DNA of 64,000 bases from Hyposmocoma kahamanoa (taxonomy: Eukaryota; Arthropoda; Insecta; Lepidoptera; Cosmopterigidae), in NCBI RefSeq assembly GCF_003589595.1, contig NW_020653993.1, positions 2,593,419 through 2,657,418 of the forward strand, read 5' to 3'. Positions within the stretch are counted from its first letter, which is position 1. Each line of letters starts with the position of its first letter. The notes beneath the pieces are model-generated. The model was not told the origin of the DNA and ran no database searches. It was given only the letters and a program-made list of their open reading frames with translations. The position numbers were made by a program, and so were the translations under genes. Shown here in pieces: positions 41,301-51,189 of the stretch.

Positions 41301-41771
41301 TTCTTAATGTGAATCAACGCTTATAAGAGCCTACTACCTACCTTGTGGCGCATCTACTGCTGCTTCCTTATTTGGAACAGTGCTTTGGATTGCTCATAGC
41401 TAGTACCTATCGCTAGTAAAGGGAATTGTACGGCAGCGGTTGCTCCCACAGTCGCTTCCTATTTGGAACGGTGTATAGGATGTCTATTACGTTCCGTCTA
41501 GGGAGAGTCGTTTCCTACTGCACGTTATACTGTGGTATTGTAATACCTGATCAAGTAATAAACTTGTACTATACCTGTAACTTTGGTTTCTATGTCACCC
41601 GAACAGATCGCACAACGTAATGTTCGTGTGCTCGCAAGCCTTCCGCAAAAAGGCGCATTTGCAACGTATTCCCCAGATCTGTACGCACCCTTGTGGAATT
41701 ATATTTCAAAATACGTTTTATAGCCACATACTTACATACACATGCACACATATACATAAAAATAGGTATAA
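41301..41771. other. Unassigned
   Basis: No gene seen. CTTCCTATTTGGAAC occurs twice in slightly different form (about 41364 and 41455), a weak direct repeat about 90 bp apart. Confidence 0.4.
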
Positions 41772-41960
41772 TACTGCCTCCGTGGCAAAACGCACAGGTC
41801 CCAGGTTCGATTTCCGGGCCAGGAGAAATATTTGTATGGCCTACATTTATTTCTCTCATGAGTTCGGGTGTAATTTGTGCTTGTCTATGTGTATGTCCAT
41901 GGCACCTGCAACAAAGGGTTTCTCTAGTGCGGTTCTATGTAGAGTTACAATAATTATGAT
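41772..41960 (+). mobile_element. tRNA-derived SINE (family S1), damaged head
   Basis: The body matches the other S1 copies, but the head has lost about 25 bases between GCCTCCGTGGC and CACAGGTCCC, removing most of the A box. The B box GGTTCGATTTCCGGG remains. Confidence 0.85.
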
Positions 41961-42746
41961 TACAATAGTAATCAGGCTTAGTTATTACAATAGTTTATTG
42001 AGGTGTCGCCCTTTATTGCTGTGACTAGTCTATTATGGTCTATCAAATACGAGTAGATCTATTTTAACCGCCACTAATTACAACTTAAGAGCCAAGACTT
42101 AAAGAACTATAGACTTTCTTTGTTCGGATTGTTTTTACCTTCTCTGGCACGAGCACATGTTTGCCGAGGAGAGAGTTTCGTATGCCAACTTGGCAACGGT
42201 ACAATATTTAATTTATTTTTTTCCTTGTATTAAAATTACGAATGTAATGTCTTATAAAATAAATGCGAATATGAAATAACGAAACTGGTTTACTGTTTTA
42301 TTTGTTTAATTAAATTAAGTAAAAAAAATGGCAGCAGCATTATAATATGACAGCTTGTTGAAAGCTTCATAGAAAATTACGTCGACTTAGGAGTCTTTTT
42401 TATGTGTATGATATTTTATAAAATTAGATAAATTTCACCAAATTTTTTTATCGCGTCTCTGAAATCTCACAACTAGGTTCAAGAGAAAATAATTTTAATA
42501 TTATCTTTGTTGAGTAAAAAAACAGAACACTCGCCTTGATTTTTCAGCTAATGGGATAAGAAATAAAACGTGAGAAATCAAAAAAAATAAACGCAATGCA
42601 ACGTTGTCGAAACATTGCTCGTACTTTTGCGTAGGCGCTTCAAAAATTAAAGTTTCCAATTCCATCATGGAATTGGAAACTTAGTAGATTAGAAAGGAAC
42701 AAAGCAAACAATCTTAGATACCTACTTGATTAGATACCGAATTGAT
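41961..42746. other. Unassigned, with a perfect 14-bp hairpin at 42651-42681
   Basis: No gene seen. The hairpin arms AGTTTCCAATTCCA and TGGAATTGGAAACT are perfectly complementary around TCA. Confidence 0.6.
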
Positions 42747-43080
42747 GAACTCGGTGGCCCAACAGTTTGCACTATAAGCGCTGGTTGAGGAGGTCCCGGG
42801 TACAGGGTCTAGAGCTCGTCCAGCTTGACACTAAAGGTTTAAATTTAACTCTATGCCGCTTGCAATAAAATCCGTTCAAAATGTGAAGCTTGATGTGCTC
42901 TTGACTGTACGATTTCTCGATGGCAATTTGTCAAATGAACTTTTGTGAATTTGTTTTGGTCTGGATGTGCCCTGGAATGGATTCCGTTTGCTTTGGTACT
43001 CATAATACTCGGTTTAGCCTTAGGTTCAGATCAGGTAATTGGTGGTGATTGTCTGGCACATTATTATTATTATTAGAATT
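42747..43080 (+). mobile_element. tRNA-headed SINE (family S4) with ATT tail
   Basis: Head GAACTCGGTGGCCCAACAG and GTCCCGGGTACAGGGTC, then a body with ATCCGTTCAAAATGTGAAG, GTCTGGATGTGCCCTGGAAT, GGATTCCGTTTGCTTTGGTA and GATTGTCTGGCACATTATT, ending in ATTATTATTA. I recognise the body as a lepidopteran SINE type. Confidence 0.8.
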
Positions 43081-43140
43081 CGTACAAAATTTTTGCTTCG
43101 AAATTACAAACGTCCAAGAATGTGGACATTTTTTAACTTA

Positions 43141-43200
43141 ATAATTATTTTTTGTGAAATGACTCCACTAGTTTGTTATAATTATTAATACAAAAGTGGA
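43141..43200 (-). repeat. S5 SINE tail fragment
   Basis: Minus strand ATTAATAATTATAACAAACT, AGTGGAGTCATTTCAC and AAAAAATAATTATT. Confidence 0.6.
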
Positions 43201-43215
43201 ACACTTAGAAAAAAA

Positions 43216-43255
43216 TTTTTCCGGATTTAATTCGCGTGAATTAAATCCGGAAAAA
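43216..43255. repeat. Perfect 18-bp-arm palindrome
   Basis: TTTTTCCGGATTTAATTC (43216-43233), a GCGT loop, and the exact complement (43238-43255). It is continuous on the right with the Penelope-like tail at 43238-43305, so it looks like a junction of two inverted copies of that tail. Confidence 0.9.
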
Positions 43256-43305
43256 TAGTTTCATTTCCTATGTGTAACAATCGCGAAAACCTAAGAACTC
43301 GGATT
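43238..43305 (+). repeat. Penelope-like tail fragment
   Basis: TTAAATCCGGAAAAATAGTT, TCATTTCCTATGTGTAACAA and CGAAAACCTAAGAACTCGG, identical in most positions to 9444-9506. Confidence 0.65.
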
Positions 43306-43544
43306 GTTATCAGAGTCACAGAAAAGAAATCTGATAGAATAATATAATTTGAAACTAATTTCGAGAAGCGGCGGACAATTAAAAATAAATTAAAGACGTG
43401 GCGGGAGCGTTGACGTTTCGACTGTAAAATGGCGTTATAGCTTTATTATGTCTGCTCCGTTCGGAGCGTTTACACAATAAGGCACTCCATTTTCGAATAG
43501 TGTTTGAAATTTTCAATTATTTTAAAACAAAAAATTTATCTTTG

Positions 43545-43650
43545 TTATAATAATTATAACAAACGAGTAGAGTAATTTCGCAAAAATAATTGAATGCAAT
43601 GGAAATAAAACATCGTTTCATTCACACATTCCATAAACTTAATTATGAAA
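43545..43650 (+). repeat. S5 SINE tail fragment
   Basis: TAATAATTATAACAAACGAG, AGTAATTTCGCAAAAATAAT, then an AT-rich end. Inverted relative to 43141-43200. Confidence 0.55.
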
Positions 43651-43657
43651 GTAACGA

Positions 43658-43768
43658 CTCTAGTCGGCCTTTGGTATAGCTGCAAAGGTAAAAGGCCGGA
43701 CTTTTTTTACAAGCGGCGATCGTGACAGAATCCGAAGATTGCAGGTTCGAGTCCTGTCACGATCGCTA
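43658..43768 (+). pseudogene. tRNA-Arg-like pseudogene with inverted acceptor insert
   Basis: ATCCGAAGATTGCAGGTTCG followed by AGTCCTGTCACGATCG (43730-43765) is the 3' half of a tRNA that I recognise as insect tRNA-Arg(UCG), with the T arm and B box. The 5' counterpart of the anticodon stem, GCCGGACTT, is at 43695-43703. The anticodon itself is replaced by about 27 bases (43704-43730) that are the near-exact reverse complement of the 3' acceptor region. The result is a stem of about 22 bp with a 26-nt loop instead of a cloverleaf. It is not a functional tRNA. Confidence 0.65.
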
Positions 43769-43774
43769 CTTGTA

Positions 43775-44164
43775 AAAGGATCTTAAAGGAATGTTAAGAC
43801 GAAAAATAATTACGCATTTTTCTACCTTAGACATTCCTTGTCTACCTTCCTTAACAAAAGACGAAATGATCAAAAATTTAAAAATAACATTCATAAATCA
43901 GTATTACACCAAAGAGACTGTAACACGGACGTATGTTGGACGGAGAAATGGAGTAGACACTCTAAATAGTGCCGAAGGTCAAGTATAGCCGCCGCGCTGA
44001 CGCGCACCCACTTCGGCGCAGACGTACTGTAACACATTTTTTTGGTAGATCTCTTAAATACCAAAACAAAAAAACAAAATTTATCTTCTCTCCTTGGTAA
44101 TTTCACCATTCTTGTACAACATGTCACTTTGACATTATAGTTTAAAAATATTTAGTAAATTAGT
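43775..44164. other. Unassigned
   Basis: No gene recognised. The 65-codon frame at 43791-43988 has no motif I know. A CpG-rich patch (GCCGCCGCGCTGACGCGC) lies at about 43989. Confidence 0.4.
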
Positions 44165-44500
44165 TGAAACTTAAGTGTTGGTGTAATCTAGGGGAGAAGT
44201 CGAAGGCAGTTCGCTGCTCGCCTGATCACTTAGTGAGTCCAGCGGGCTCTGGACAGGGACTCTGGAGCCTGCATTGCACGGCCTCACTCGTCTTGGGGGC
44301 GGGTCGGAGGACAACTGACCTGCCCCTCCCTGGTGAATGTGCACCGACCCCACGGCACCGACTCAACCGGCGAGAGGTAAACTCGGGGGGGTTTTAGTGG
44401 GGTAGGCCCTCCAGTCTGGAGGGAGAGTCCCCACATAACCCCTGAGTCTCCCTGGGCTCAGGGGTATCTATAAAGATTTCCCCCCGTAAAAAAAAAGGTA
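44165..44500 (+). repeat. GC-rich LINE 3' untranslated region with A-run
   Basis: GC-rich, with GGGGGGGTTTTAGTGGGGTA, GGCCCTCCAGTCTGGAGGGA and CTCCCTGGGCTCAGGGGTAT, then CCCCCCGT and a nine-A run at 44490. The style (paired CCC/GGG blocks ending in poly(A)) fits the 3' end of an R1-like LINE. No coding part is attached. Confidence 0.45.
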
Positions 44501-44639
44501 TACACCGCGCTGGCTTTGTGTCGCCGCCGCACGGACGTCTTGTCGACATTGTGTGTGCGTTGGCAAGACGCTGAAGCTCGAAAGACGCTAGTGTGGGAGG
44601 TCGCCATCGTTGTCGATGACACCCGTCGACATCAGAGCC

Positions 44640-44798
44640 ACAAGGCTAAGAATAGTACATAGAAAATTTTGTAATGTCTGCTTGTTCGTTCCGTTTCTTT
44701 GTTGGCATAGCGTATGGCACGGTTTGCTAGAAGACGTTGGTGCGAATCCAGCCGGATCGAAGGAACTTTGTCTAAGTGTTCGATCGTTGTATTAATAA
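44640..44798 (+). mobile_element. S5 SINE, left part, split by a MITE
   Basis: Head GGCATAGCGTATGGCACGG, then GACGTTGGTGCGAATCCAGC, CGGATCGAAGGAAC and GTTGTATTAATAA match the head and body of 28085-28322 and 6840-7145. The B box is changed to GGTGCGAATCC. The body continues at 45085 after the MITE. Confidence 0.7.
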
Positions 44799-45084
44799 CA
44801 TTGACTTACAAATAAATGGACGACGGGTCTAATACAAAAACCACGAAAAAAATGTCCCAAGTCAACCTATTTAAACGTAGTGACATGTAAAGGAATATGA
44901 AAAAGCTAAAACGTTGAATTTAAATTGTAATGTCATCGCAGTACTGTCTAATTTTGCTTGCATCGCTGTCAGTCGAACAAACGAAGACTAAAGCGTGAAT
45001 GACGCTCTGTATACGATTTTAACGCCCTATAAGTTCGGACACTTTTTAGCGCGGACCCGACGTCCATATAATTGTAAGTCAATG
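44799..45084. mobile_element. 8-bp-duplication MITE, copy 1, nested in a SINE
   Basis: A 286-bp element with perfect 13-bp inverted termini, CATTGACTTACAA and TTGTAAGTCAATG, flanked by ATTAATAA on both sides (44791-44798 and 45085-45092). Nearly identical to 61868-62153 through its whole length. Non-coding. An 8-bp duplication points to hAT or P-type transposases. The CA start fits either, and the third base does not match the commonest hAT consensus. Confidence 0.92.
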
Positions 45085-45185
45085 ATTAATAATTAAAACA
45101 AACTAGTGAAGTAATTTCACAAAAATAGAATAGAATATCATAGTGGTGAAACAGTCTGACATTTAATAAACTTAATTACATTTTT
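45085..45185 (+). mobile_element. S5 SINE, right part
   Basis: AATTAAAACAAACTAGTGAA, GTAATTTCACAAAAATAG and CATTTAATAAACTTAATTAC continue the SINE body of 44640-44798. Confidence 0.65.
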
Positions 45186-45215
45186 TTTACTTACACAATT
45201 ATGACATTTTTATAA

Positions 45216-45612
45216 AAAAAAAACGACCTCAAAAGTTCGTGAAATTACATATATTTGCCAAGTTTTCTTGAAATCGGTAACCGGAAAGTGCGCGAAACCG
45301 GATCATCCCCGAATTTGCCACCCTTAGAGGTGAAATATTTTCTTCAAATTTAAATGGGACCAATACTAAGGTACCCTCTTTCTAGCAAAAAAATATCTAC
45401 ACATTCAGGCGTTACTTTGCGGAAGTCCATGTTAATAAAAATGGAAGCAAATTAATTTGCTACTCCGCGAACCCCTGTATTTTGTGTTCGCGGGATAGCA
45501 AATTAATTTACTTCCATTTTAAAAAAAAGAATCATGAAAATCAAGGTCACAATTGCGTTATCGCGTAACATACATACAAAAAAAAAACTGTCAAATTGAG
45601 AACCTATAATCA
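45216..45612 (-). repeat. AACCGACTTC family copy, interrupted by a hairpin element
   Basis: The minus-strand ends and blocks are present: AACGACCTCAAAAGTTCG, ACCGGAAAGTGCGCGAAACC, CCACCCTTAGAGGTGAAAT, GGTACCCTCTTTCTAGC. The sequence is broken at about 45394 and resumes at about 45525 with AAAAGAATCATGAAAATC and TATCGCGTAACATACATAC. The inserted piece is annotated separately. Confidence 0.75.
45394..45525. mobile_element. Compact hairpin element nested in a repeat
   Basis: An insert of about 130 bp whose right two thirds form a hairpin: arm 45437-45472 (AATGGAAGCAAATTAATTTG, CTACTCCGCGAAC) and arm 45486-45520, with about four mismatches or gaps and a loop of about 13 bases. Related to the spaced-out version at 3465-3690. 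Confidence 0.7.
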
Positions 45613-45615
45613 TAG

Positions 45616-46345
45616 ATTGTCTTATAATTATTTCTAGTAATTCTGTTTTTATGCCTACTCACGAGTTTATATTAGTGGAGGTTCTGAGGTTTACGAATTT
45701 AGTCGACGTAGCGTATTTTCAATATCATCATGGCATTTACCCTTAAGAGAGAGCATGCCAAAAAAGTTTTGACGTTGGCTCCGCCCAAATTTGTGAAACA
45801 AATATATGCCTGAAGTTCGCGTGACATGCGACAGGAGATGTTGAATTTTGCGCATTAAAAGTACCAAATTCGTTTTAGCGGAATAACTCTAAAACTAAAG
45901 GGATTTAAAAAAATCCGTAGTGACAGTTGTCGATCATGCATAAATATAATTAATTATCTAATTTTTGTCCTAATAACCTTGTAGCATTTCGAGGATAAAC
46001 CGAAAAAATGTGAAAATTAGAGGTCATTTCGTGATTTTTATCTATCGAGGAAACTTTATTGTTTTATGTTTCTGATTAATGTCTATGCTTGAATATAGCG
46101 TGTAGTTACTCATACAATATTTTATTTTTAACTTTAAAGTGGATATATTCTCTAAAATCAAATCGAAGATTAGGAATTTTTCCTCTGCTCCCTCTTAACG
46201 GCATACTATTGTCAATAACATCATAATATTTTATCATTGGATCCGGAAATGGATACCTGGTACCAATGATGCCTGGTACAGTACAGGTCTAACCTCACTT
46301 AGGCAGCCGTCTTCTTATTTACCTTGTAAAATCTATTATTGTTAA
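45616..46345. other. Unassigned AT-rich DNA
   Basis: No gene or recognised repeat seen. Confidence 0.5.
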
Positions 46346-46803
46346 GGGCGCGTGTACTCGCTAAGAAATTCGACGAGTCTGCTATAGAAAAGGTCTTGTA
46401 CACGACAAGACCTTTGTCGGATCTAGCCACGGAAACATGTCATGTCTGTTGCAAACGAGAAAATGATGAGTATGTACACGATACGAATGCTTTCGAACAG
46501 ACCTGTGTATGGTAAAATGTGTCAGTGCATTATGAGTCTTCCTGGTAGCTGTCGTTTTACTACCGACTTTGGGAAGGAATATGTTGTTGTATATGTTGTA
46601 TACTAAGCAACACACGTCCACACGCATAAAAGTTCGTTTCCTGACAATGCACCTCTCCACGCCCCATACAATAGCGGCAGAGCGCATCGTGTCGGAGAAC
46701 ATTTTTTTCTTGTCCGGCGCCGAGGCAGTTTACATAGTTTGTGTGTAGAAACGACACAATCTTGCATAGATTCGGCAACATTTCTTAGCGTGGACGCGCG
46801 CCC
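46346..46803. mobile_element. TTAA-flanked MITE
   Basis: A 458-bp element flanked exactly by TTAA on both sides (46342-46345 and 46804-46807). The terminal inverted repeats of about 25 bp start GGGCGCG and both continue to CGCTAAGAAAT with a few mismatches. TTAA duplication is the mark of piggyBac and Kolobok-type transposases. The GGG start differs from the CCC start usual for piggyBac. The 106-codon minus-strand frame inside has no recognisable motif and is probably chance. Confidence 0.8.
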
Positions 46804-46807
46804 TTAA

Positions 46808-47245
46808 TTGGAAAAGAACAATAAATTATTTTTGCTTATTTGTATATTTAAAAACATATCTAACGACATATATGTAATTCAACAATTCTCACTTCCTGAT
46901 ATACGCCAACAATATGTAAATACCCATCGATGTCACAAACTCTCATCGTCGTGACAAGCTGTAGGTAGATTTAAATAGTTTATCAAACTATTATAATGTA
47001 AATCGTGTTAAGATTAACCTTAGCAAGTGTCACAGATTATCGTCGAAGAGGTGATACAGAATAAACCTACAAAATTAACGAAGCTGTAGTCGCTAGAACA
47101 AATGTGCAGCGTGATCTAAGTATCATAAATTATTCATGAACAATCACGTCAACCGTATAGTTGACAAAGCGTACGTAAGCCTTGGTTACTTGAATCGAGT
47201 TTGCTAAGAATTTTATAGTCAGATGTGTCTTAAAACTGTATTTCT
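46808..47245. other. Unassigned AT-rich DNA
   Basis: No gene or recognised repeat seen. Confidence 0.5.
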
Positions 47246-47440
47246 TTTAATATACCAAGTAAGCGAACAAGTCGTGCACCTGGTGGTAAGTGATACGCCT
47301 ATCAATAACAGTTGCAATGGCACTCAGAACTTTAAATCGCAAACATCTTAGGATCACTGCCACTGCGCCCGTCACCCTGAGACATAAGTTGACAAGTCCC
47401 ATATGCCCATAATTTCACTAGCACCCTTACCCTTCCAAAC
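47246..47440 (-). repeat. 300-bp family, 3' two thirds
   Basis: Minus-strand copy from TTAATATACCAAGTAAGCG to CACCCTTACCCTTCCAAAC; the 5' blocks are missing. Confidence 0.85.
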
Positions 47441-47499
47441 GTACACTTGTTATTAAGAAAAGATATTACTATGATAACACATGTTTGTTTAAAAAAATT

Positions 47500-47833
47500 A
47501 ATGAGAAAGGCGTATAGGCGGTGAGGATCATAGGTCTTCTTTTTGATATCTTACGATGGAGGCTCGATTGCCCTGAACTCAATATCTCTATATAAATATC
47601 AAAGATCTTACTGTCCACACCGCAGCGCAGGACCACCAGGCGCATACACCACTATTTTATGTTCCTATTCATTCTACAAATTATGGCATGAATAGTGTTC
47701 TAACGCGTATCATACGCGCTTTCAATGAAAAATTTTATGGACTGGAACCATTTATAGGATCTAAGCACACTTTTGAAAGGAAATTGGAAACAGTCCTATA
47801 TTTTAAAAGTATTAGAAAAAAACTGAAATTTTA
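47500..47833 (+). pseudogene. LINE C-terminus, frameshifted
   Basis: FDILRWRLDCPEL in one frame; then, after a shift near 47620-47640, THSTNYG-type residues in another: PLFYVPIHSTNYGMNSVLTR, IIRAFNEKFYGLEPFIG and FERKLETVLYFK, to the stop at 47831. The pattern CPELL...R...F-VP--RTNYG--S-L-RM-R--N is the C-terminus of a LINE protein (Jockey/CR1 type) common in insects. No catalytic part is present. Confidence 0.65.
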
Positions 47834-47835
47834 AT

Positions 47836-48650
47836 TTGAATACGGTGCGGTGCACCACTTACAGAATTGGTTTAATTTTCTTGTTTCGTGTCTATTTATT
47901 GATTAACATTTTTTTGGGGCACGCTTTTTTTTGTAGGTCAGGATTACACACTTCACATCGCTTTACCCTTTTTGCTATGCTTATTATTGTAAGTACTTTT
48001 GTGTTTGCTTTTTTTTTCTTTTTGATGTGTTAATTTTTACGTTACTTTTACCATAAGTTAGATATTTGAAAACGAAAATGTGGTCAACTGTAATTGGCGT
48101 TAACTAGGTTTACCTAAAAAAATTCATTGTAAATCGTTATTAATAGCTATTGTTGTTCCGAATAAAAAAACCCTATTCACGCTACCACCACATTATACTG
48201 TGGAGAAACAAATGCCGATAGTGTATTCCATTTGCGGTACTTATTAAGAAGGAAAAAGCAAGACAAACGAATGGATGGTTACCAACGACATAAAGACGGC
48301 GTATGGAACGAAATTCAATTCAGCTGAAGCCAAATGATCAAATGAAAACTTTCCTATATAGAAGACATCCGCTGCAAAATTCTTATTTACGTGCGCTATG
48401 CATTTTCAGAGACTGAGTTTCAAACGTGATGACGTCAAAAGCTTGCTCTCGCAAAACATGAAAGCTGAAGAAAACGACTTATTGGCCAGCAAACATTGCT
48501 AAGAAGTATCTTGCAAGATTTCATCGTTCAAGTTAAATTTACCACAAATAGATTGTTTTATAATATTCCTCATTTCACATTAATATCCTTTGTCAAATGC
48601 AATACTTACATGTTGCTATTTTTATTCTAACATCGCGGATAGATTATGGG
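47836..48650. other. Unassigned AT-rich DNA
   Basis: No gene recognised. 48240-48340 contains a short readable stretch (KKQDKRMDGYQRHKDGVWNE) with stops soon after; no family recognised. Confidence 0.4.
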
Positions 48651-48939
48651 ATTTCTTTTATGATACCAAGTCGCGGGATGAACAAGTCGCGCACCTGGTG
48701 GTAAGCGTCGATAACAGTTGTAGTGCCTCTGGAGCGACACGTCTGTCGATAACAGTTGTAGTGCCTCTGGGCCCGTCACTTTAAAACATAAGTTGACAAG
48801 TCCCATGTGCCTGTAATTTCACCAGCACCTGTACTCTTCTAAACCGGAATGCAGTAATGCTCAAAATACAGCTTGGCGGCAGAAATAGATTCTTAGACTT
48901 CACTGGCCGAATTCTTTCGCAAGGAACTTTTCTGCTACG
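48651..48939 (-). repeat. 300-bp family copy with internal tandem duplication
   Basis: Minus-strand copy in which a 26-bp unit beginning GTCGATAACAGTTGTAG occurs twice (48707-48732 and 48745-48770), replacing the block with the GCAAAGATCT motif. Confidence 0.85.
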
Positions 48940-49429
48940 AAAGTATATAATTATGAAATAGAAATAAAATGCCGAATAATTCAGATTAATATAATTTTTT
49001 AAACATCGAGCGAACCCTTCAATTCTATAATGAATATCGCGGGCCATCCCGTGCTGTGCAACTCGAGTGCTCCGTGTGATTATGCGAGTGTCTCCATAGT
49101 GCGTCCATACACATCACACTACTTGTCATATTTTTCTTCTTCTTAAAGTGCCTCTCCACTACTGGAGGTTGGCCGTCAAAGTGACAAACTTGTCCTAGCC
49201 CATGGCCAAATGAAACAGTTCATCAGTTCTTGACTTCAACCTTCAAGGAGATGGTATCTGTTATACTATTTTCTTCATCCTATGTAATAACAGTACACGT
49301 GACGTAACAAGTTGATACGGGCTGATCAAGGCAAACTTTACATGATCAAATTGAGGCCATCCTAAAGAAGAGCCAAGTCAAGAGTATCTTTAACCGACGG
49401 GCGGTGTATGAAATCACTGATGCGTATTA
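48940..49429. other. Unassigned
   Basis: No gene seen. TTCTTCTTCTTAAAGTGCCT at about 49135, with GGAGGTTGGCCGTC after it, resembles the end of a common lepidopteran repeat on the minus strand. Confidence 0.4.
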
Positions 49430-49515
49430 ATGAGGCGAAAGATGTGTCTCTGTGATCTGGATCGTAGCAAGTGGACGACTGTTGTCTCCTACTCCTACCT
49501 ACTCCGATGGAGAGA
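49430..49515 (+). pseudogene. Possible LINE C-terminal fragment
   Basis: LDRSKWTTVVSYSYLLRWRE resembles the closing DR-KWR-vVS motif of RTE-type LINE proteins. Short and degenerate. Confidence 0.35.
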
Positions 49516-49554
49516 AAGCATGAAGTATATATATGTATGTAATAACAAGAATCA

Positions 49555-49757
49555 TCCGGTTTTGAAGGGTAAGGGTGCTAATGAAATTACAGGCACATGG
49601 GACTTGCCAACTTATGTCTCAGCGTGACAGGCGCAGTGGCAGTGCGCCTCAGATCTTTGCGATGTAAAGAGCTGAGTGGCACTGCAACTGTTATGGATAG
49701 GCGTGTAGCTTACCATCAGGCGCATGACTTGTTCATACCATCACTTGATATTATAAA
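49555..49757 (+). repeat. 300-bp family, 3' two thirds
   Basis: From TCCGGTTTTGAAGGGTAAGG to GATATTATAAAATA; well preserved. Confidence 0.88.
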
Positions 49758-50849
49758 ATATCTATAAATAATATTTCGGTTTAAAAATCTTCCTCAGTAT
49801 CCTAATATGAACTAGCAGGAACAATAAAGAGTGTAAAGAATGATAGCGCAATAACGTGAAACGGCTGTATAATTTTTATCATTGCCTCGTTCGGTATCCG
49901 TACTCCTCGGTCGACTGGTCCGGTTAGATTTTTTAATTAAAGGTTAATTGGTTTATTTCCGTTATTGAGTAACGTTACTAATCAAAACTGAAGACGGGAG
50001 TCCACTTGATAATGTACAATTATTTACAGAGATGATTGGTCATAAAGTTGTTATAGTATAATGTAATGCCGAAGCAATATACTCAGCTGTGATAAATGGT
50101 AATCCAATAGGAGGTTGCGGAGGTCCAAGGTTGCTTCTTGATTGACAGATCGACGGGTTAAATCCATGTAGCGGCATTACCTATGACTTTAGGTTTCTAA
50201 GTTATGTACACAGATCGTCGTCCAGTGGGTCATCTACATACAGTCGCTAAAGTCCTAAGATAATACGACCTCTTTCATCGTCATTCCACCTTATATCCCC
50301 CTTTTCTCTGGTTCCTGTCCACTTACTTTTGAAATTTTGAATCGTTCTCTAATTCTTTTTCTTCGTCATTTTTACTTTGCTCTGTTTCGTTGTCACTCCC
50401 ATTAAAATTCTAAAAGCGGAAGGACGTGCTTTTTTCTAGTAAATTTATATTTTATTAAACGTCAAAATTTTCTTATGTACATTTTATAACGATGTAACGT
50501 GTTTATGCACATATATCACACATATTAAGGGAAAAAGTTCAAAATTTCGAAGCTACTGTACCTAAGACATCACGAAATTTAATGATAAACCTCTACAAGA
50601 ACAACATCAGGGCTCTCAACGACGCATTGGACCGAGAAAAAACCTACAGGACATGCTTGGGCGGTGCCAGCAGGCAACAACATATAGGAGCTGAATGTAC
50701 TTAATGGTCGGAATTGGCACAAGACCGAATGATGTACTTTGGTGTCGAATTTTTCTATGTTCTTGTTGCATATCTCTGTTTTCGGTTAGTAACATTTTTG
50801 CGGTTTCAAAAATTCAATATTTAAACATGGAAAAATTTGTAAGGTCTGC
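49758..50849. other. Unassigned; possible LINE fragment at 50590-50740
   Basis: Mostly featureless. At about 50630-50730 the plus strand reads REKTYRTCLGGASRQQH, then after a stop WSELAQDR, faintly like a LINE C-terminus (W--ma-DR). I would not call a gene. Confidence 0.3.
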
Positions 50850-50900
50850 TGGTTGATTCCATAGCTCTATTGGGAGAGCGTCAGACGGATCGTTATGTTA
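50850..50900 (+). repeat. tRNA-like A-box fragment
   Basis: ATAGCTCTATTGGGAGAGCG then TCAGACGGA resembles the 5' half of a tRNA-Phe-like sequence; there is no B box. Probably a SINE head remnant. Confidence 0.35.
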
Positions 50901-51002
50901 ATAATTACATCACGTTTCCTTTCACCGTTAGCGAAAGGTACTACTGTTACCATACTGATATACGGGCAAATTAGAAATTAAAGTTATAAGTAGGTACATA
51001 CC

Positions 51003-51080
51003 GCTACAGAGGTTCAAACTGTAGACCTCTAATTGAGAAGCAACCATTCTCCTACGAGGCTACCGCCGCTCTGTTTATAC
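51003..51080 (-). repeat. SINE head fragment (family S3)
   Basis: Minus strand GCGGCGGTAGCCTCGTAGGA, GGTTGCTTCTCAATTAGAGG and TTTGAACCTCTGTAGC follow the head of the SINE at 28380. Confidence 0.5.
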
Positions 51081-51189
51081 AGCAACTTACTGATATAGGA
51101 TTATTTACATTAGAGGAATATCAAACAATCTTTGAATAGCTTGCACATTCCTAAGAATTAAAACTAAAGTGACCACACGGACTTTTGGT

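Noticed and set aside
40531..41317. Coding frames on both strands around 40.5-41.3 kb
   Set aside because: They lie within or beside the foldback arms; complementary arms give mirror-image frames without protein motifs.
41520..41600. LTR or polyadenylation end of an LTR retrotransposon
   Set aside because: AATAAAC is present, but there is no matching second LTR, primer-binding site or gag/pol frame in the region.
41620..42024. 134-codon open frame on the plus strand
   Set aside because: It runs through an S1 SINE; the second half is SINE sequence translated by chance.
46382..46702. 106-codon open frame on the minus strand as a gene
   Set aside because: It lies wholly inside a TTAA-flanked MITE and shows no domain or codon pattern of a protein.
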